A DNA stretch of 64,000 bases from Sinorhizobium sp. BG8 (GTDB taxonomy: Bacteria > Pseudomonadota > Alphaproteobacteria > Rhizobiales > Rhizobiaceae), in contig NZ_CP044011.1 of assembly GCF_016864555.1 (NCBI RefSeq), positions 2,003,501-2,067,500 of the forward strand. Direction: 5' to 3'. A model generated the notes under the pieces. That model saw nothing but the letters and a program-made list of their open reading frames with translations. It did no database searches and had not been told where the DNA came from. This document shows positions 63,010 through 64,000 of this stretch, one piece after another. The position numbers were made by a program, and so were the translations under genes. Position 1 is the stretch's first letter, and each line of letters starts with the position of its first letter.

Positions 63010-64000
63010 ATGTTGACCGAAGTTCTCGGAAGGATCGACGGTTGGCTCGGCCGGTCCTTCATGCTGGCGCGCTTTTTCCCCTGGCTGCTTTTCTGCCTCG
63101 GCAATGCGTTCCTCGCTGGCGTCGCATTTCCGTCCGTGCGCGAATTCCTGCTGACGGAGTACCAGAACCTGGGCTCCGGCGAAAAGCTGGTCAACCTGGC
63201 AATGCTTCTCGCTGGCGTCGCGGTCCTTGCCTTCACGCTGTCTCCGCTGGTGCAGCCGATCACCAGCCTGCTGGAGGGGAAGGGGTTGCCCTGGTGGCTG
63301 GCGGAACCGCTCGTCCTCGGCCATGTCCTCAGCCGCGACCGCCGTCTCGAACGCGGCTATCGCATGTTTCTGAGGCGAGCCAAGCTGCCCGACAGCAAGG
63401 TGGTGATCACGAGGCTGTCGAAGGACCGTGCCGAAGGCGTATTCACCCGCGCAGTCACCAATCCCGACGCCATCAAGGCCGCGCAAAGAGCGATACGGTC
63501 ACTTCGGGCAACGCGTTACCTGAACAGGCCGATCGAGGTCGACGCGTTGCAGGAGGGCATAGACTGCTTGTCGAAGGCCCTCCGGGAGAACTGCGCAGAC
63601 GTGTCGAGGCTTTCTGCGTCTGCCGTCCGGGCGACGAGAAAGCGGGCCACACGGCTGGATGCCCTCCACAGGGAAATGATGTTCAAGATCGCGAAATATG
63701 CCAAGGACATAGCCGAAGCTCATGATGCGCGTGAATTTGCTGCATACGAAAGATCGTTTGCAGCCGCCGAAGTCGCGCCGACCCGTTTTGGCAACGACAT
63801 TGCCGCCCTGCGCAGCTATTGCGAAACGAGGTACGGCTTCTACTTCGACTTCTTCTGGCCGCGTCTGCAACTGGTTCTCAAGGACGAAGTCATTCTCGCC
63901 AGACTGGACAGCGCGCGCATCCAGCTGGACTTCTCGATCCTGAGCCTGGTGTTGAGCGGGCTGTTCACGGTGATCTGGCTCGTCGTCCTCGGTTTCTGGG
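63010..64000 (+). CDS. Large membrane protein of unknown function (cut by the window end)
   Basis: The frame is open from the ATG at 63010 to the right edge, giving 330 residues of an incomplete protein. Hydrophobic segments lie at about residues 20-40 and 62-80, then a charged, helix-rich cytoplasmic-looking part of about 220 residues (residues 90-300), and a third segment starts near residue 310 (ILSLVLSGLFTVIWLVVL). AGGGG precedes the ATG. This layout resembles membrane effectors or sensors of accessory modules, but no family is recognised. Confidence 0.65.
   Translation, partial: MLTEVLGRIDGWLGRSFMLARFFPWLLFCLGNAFLAGVAFPSVREFLLTEYQNLGSGEKLVNLAMLLAGVAVLAFTLSPLVQPITSLLEGKGLPWWLAEPLVLGHVLSRDRRLERGYRMFLRRAKLPDSKVVITRLSKDRAEGVFTRAVTNPDAIKAAQRAIRSLRATRYLNRPIEVDALQEGIDCLSKALRENCADVSRLSASAVRATRKRATRLDALHREMMFKIAKYAKDIAEAHDAREFAAYERSFAAAEVAPTRFGNDIAALRSYCETRYGFYFDFFWPRLQLVLKDEVILARLDSARIQLDFSILSLVLSGLFTVIWLVVLGFW

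Overview
The window joins two kinds of DNA. Bases 1 to about 21,170 are a block of phage genes. From about 21,170 to the right edge the sequence is the high-GC chromosome of an alphaproteobacterium of the order Hyphomicrobiales (Rhizobiales), probably Rhizobiaceae. The host call rests on a Rhodobacter-type gene transfer agent (GTA) cluster, a feuN-feuP-feuQ-like set next to the cytochrome c maturation genes ccmI-E-F-H and degP, then a two-component pair, glnE, a PleC-like cell-cycle kinase, pepN and an ETF-ubiquinone oxidoreductase. No rRNA, tRNA, CRISPR array or insertion sequence was recognised.

Phage part (1-21,170): a visibly lower-GC block of closely packed genes. The left 4 kb holds small unknown genes on both strands, including a HicA-like protein and a DUF5681 protein that may be the small terminase. 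From 4.1 kb all genes run rightward in a short-tailed-phage order: large terminase, portal, small ORF, scaffold, SU10-type major capsid, small ORF, adaptor, nozzle, several virion or ejection proteins (one with an M15-like peptidoglycan hydrolase domain, one ending in an S74-like chaperone domain), tail fibre and fibre-assembly protein. Five short intergenic gaps carry the same 8-mer GTAAATAC. No integrase, repressor or lysis cassette is visible here.

Junction: the phage block stops in the gap after its fibre-assembly gene and runs directly into the last 28 codons of a GTA major capsid gene. The rest of the GTA structural cluster follows intact from the head-tail connector to the host-specificity protein (21.4-30.3 kb). 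The contig therefore shows either a phage inserted in the GTA capsid gene or a chimeric assembly; the sequence cannot decide, because the other phage end lies outside the window.

Host part after the GTA: FeuN/P/Q-like envelope signalling (30.6-33.1 kb), a small lipoprotein, ccmI/E/F/H for haem attachment to cytochromes c (33.7-37.8 kb), degP with an inverted repeat in its promoter region (37.8-39.5 kb), an OmpR-type regulator and kinase, glnE, pleC with a CtrA-like box, pepN, an orphan molybdopterin hydroxylase large subunit, an unusual chemoreceptor-like protein, DMT and MFS transporters, a run of FAD oxidase, SDR and uracil-DNA glycosylase, ETF-QO, and a three-gene module of unknown function cut by the right edge.

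Six single-base deletions, all in runs of G or C, break otherwise intact genes (terL, ccmH, a histidine kinase, glnE, and ETF-QO twice). This is typical of uncorrected long-read assembly, so these genes are probably intact in the organism.
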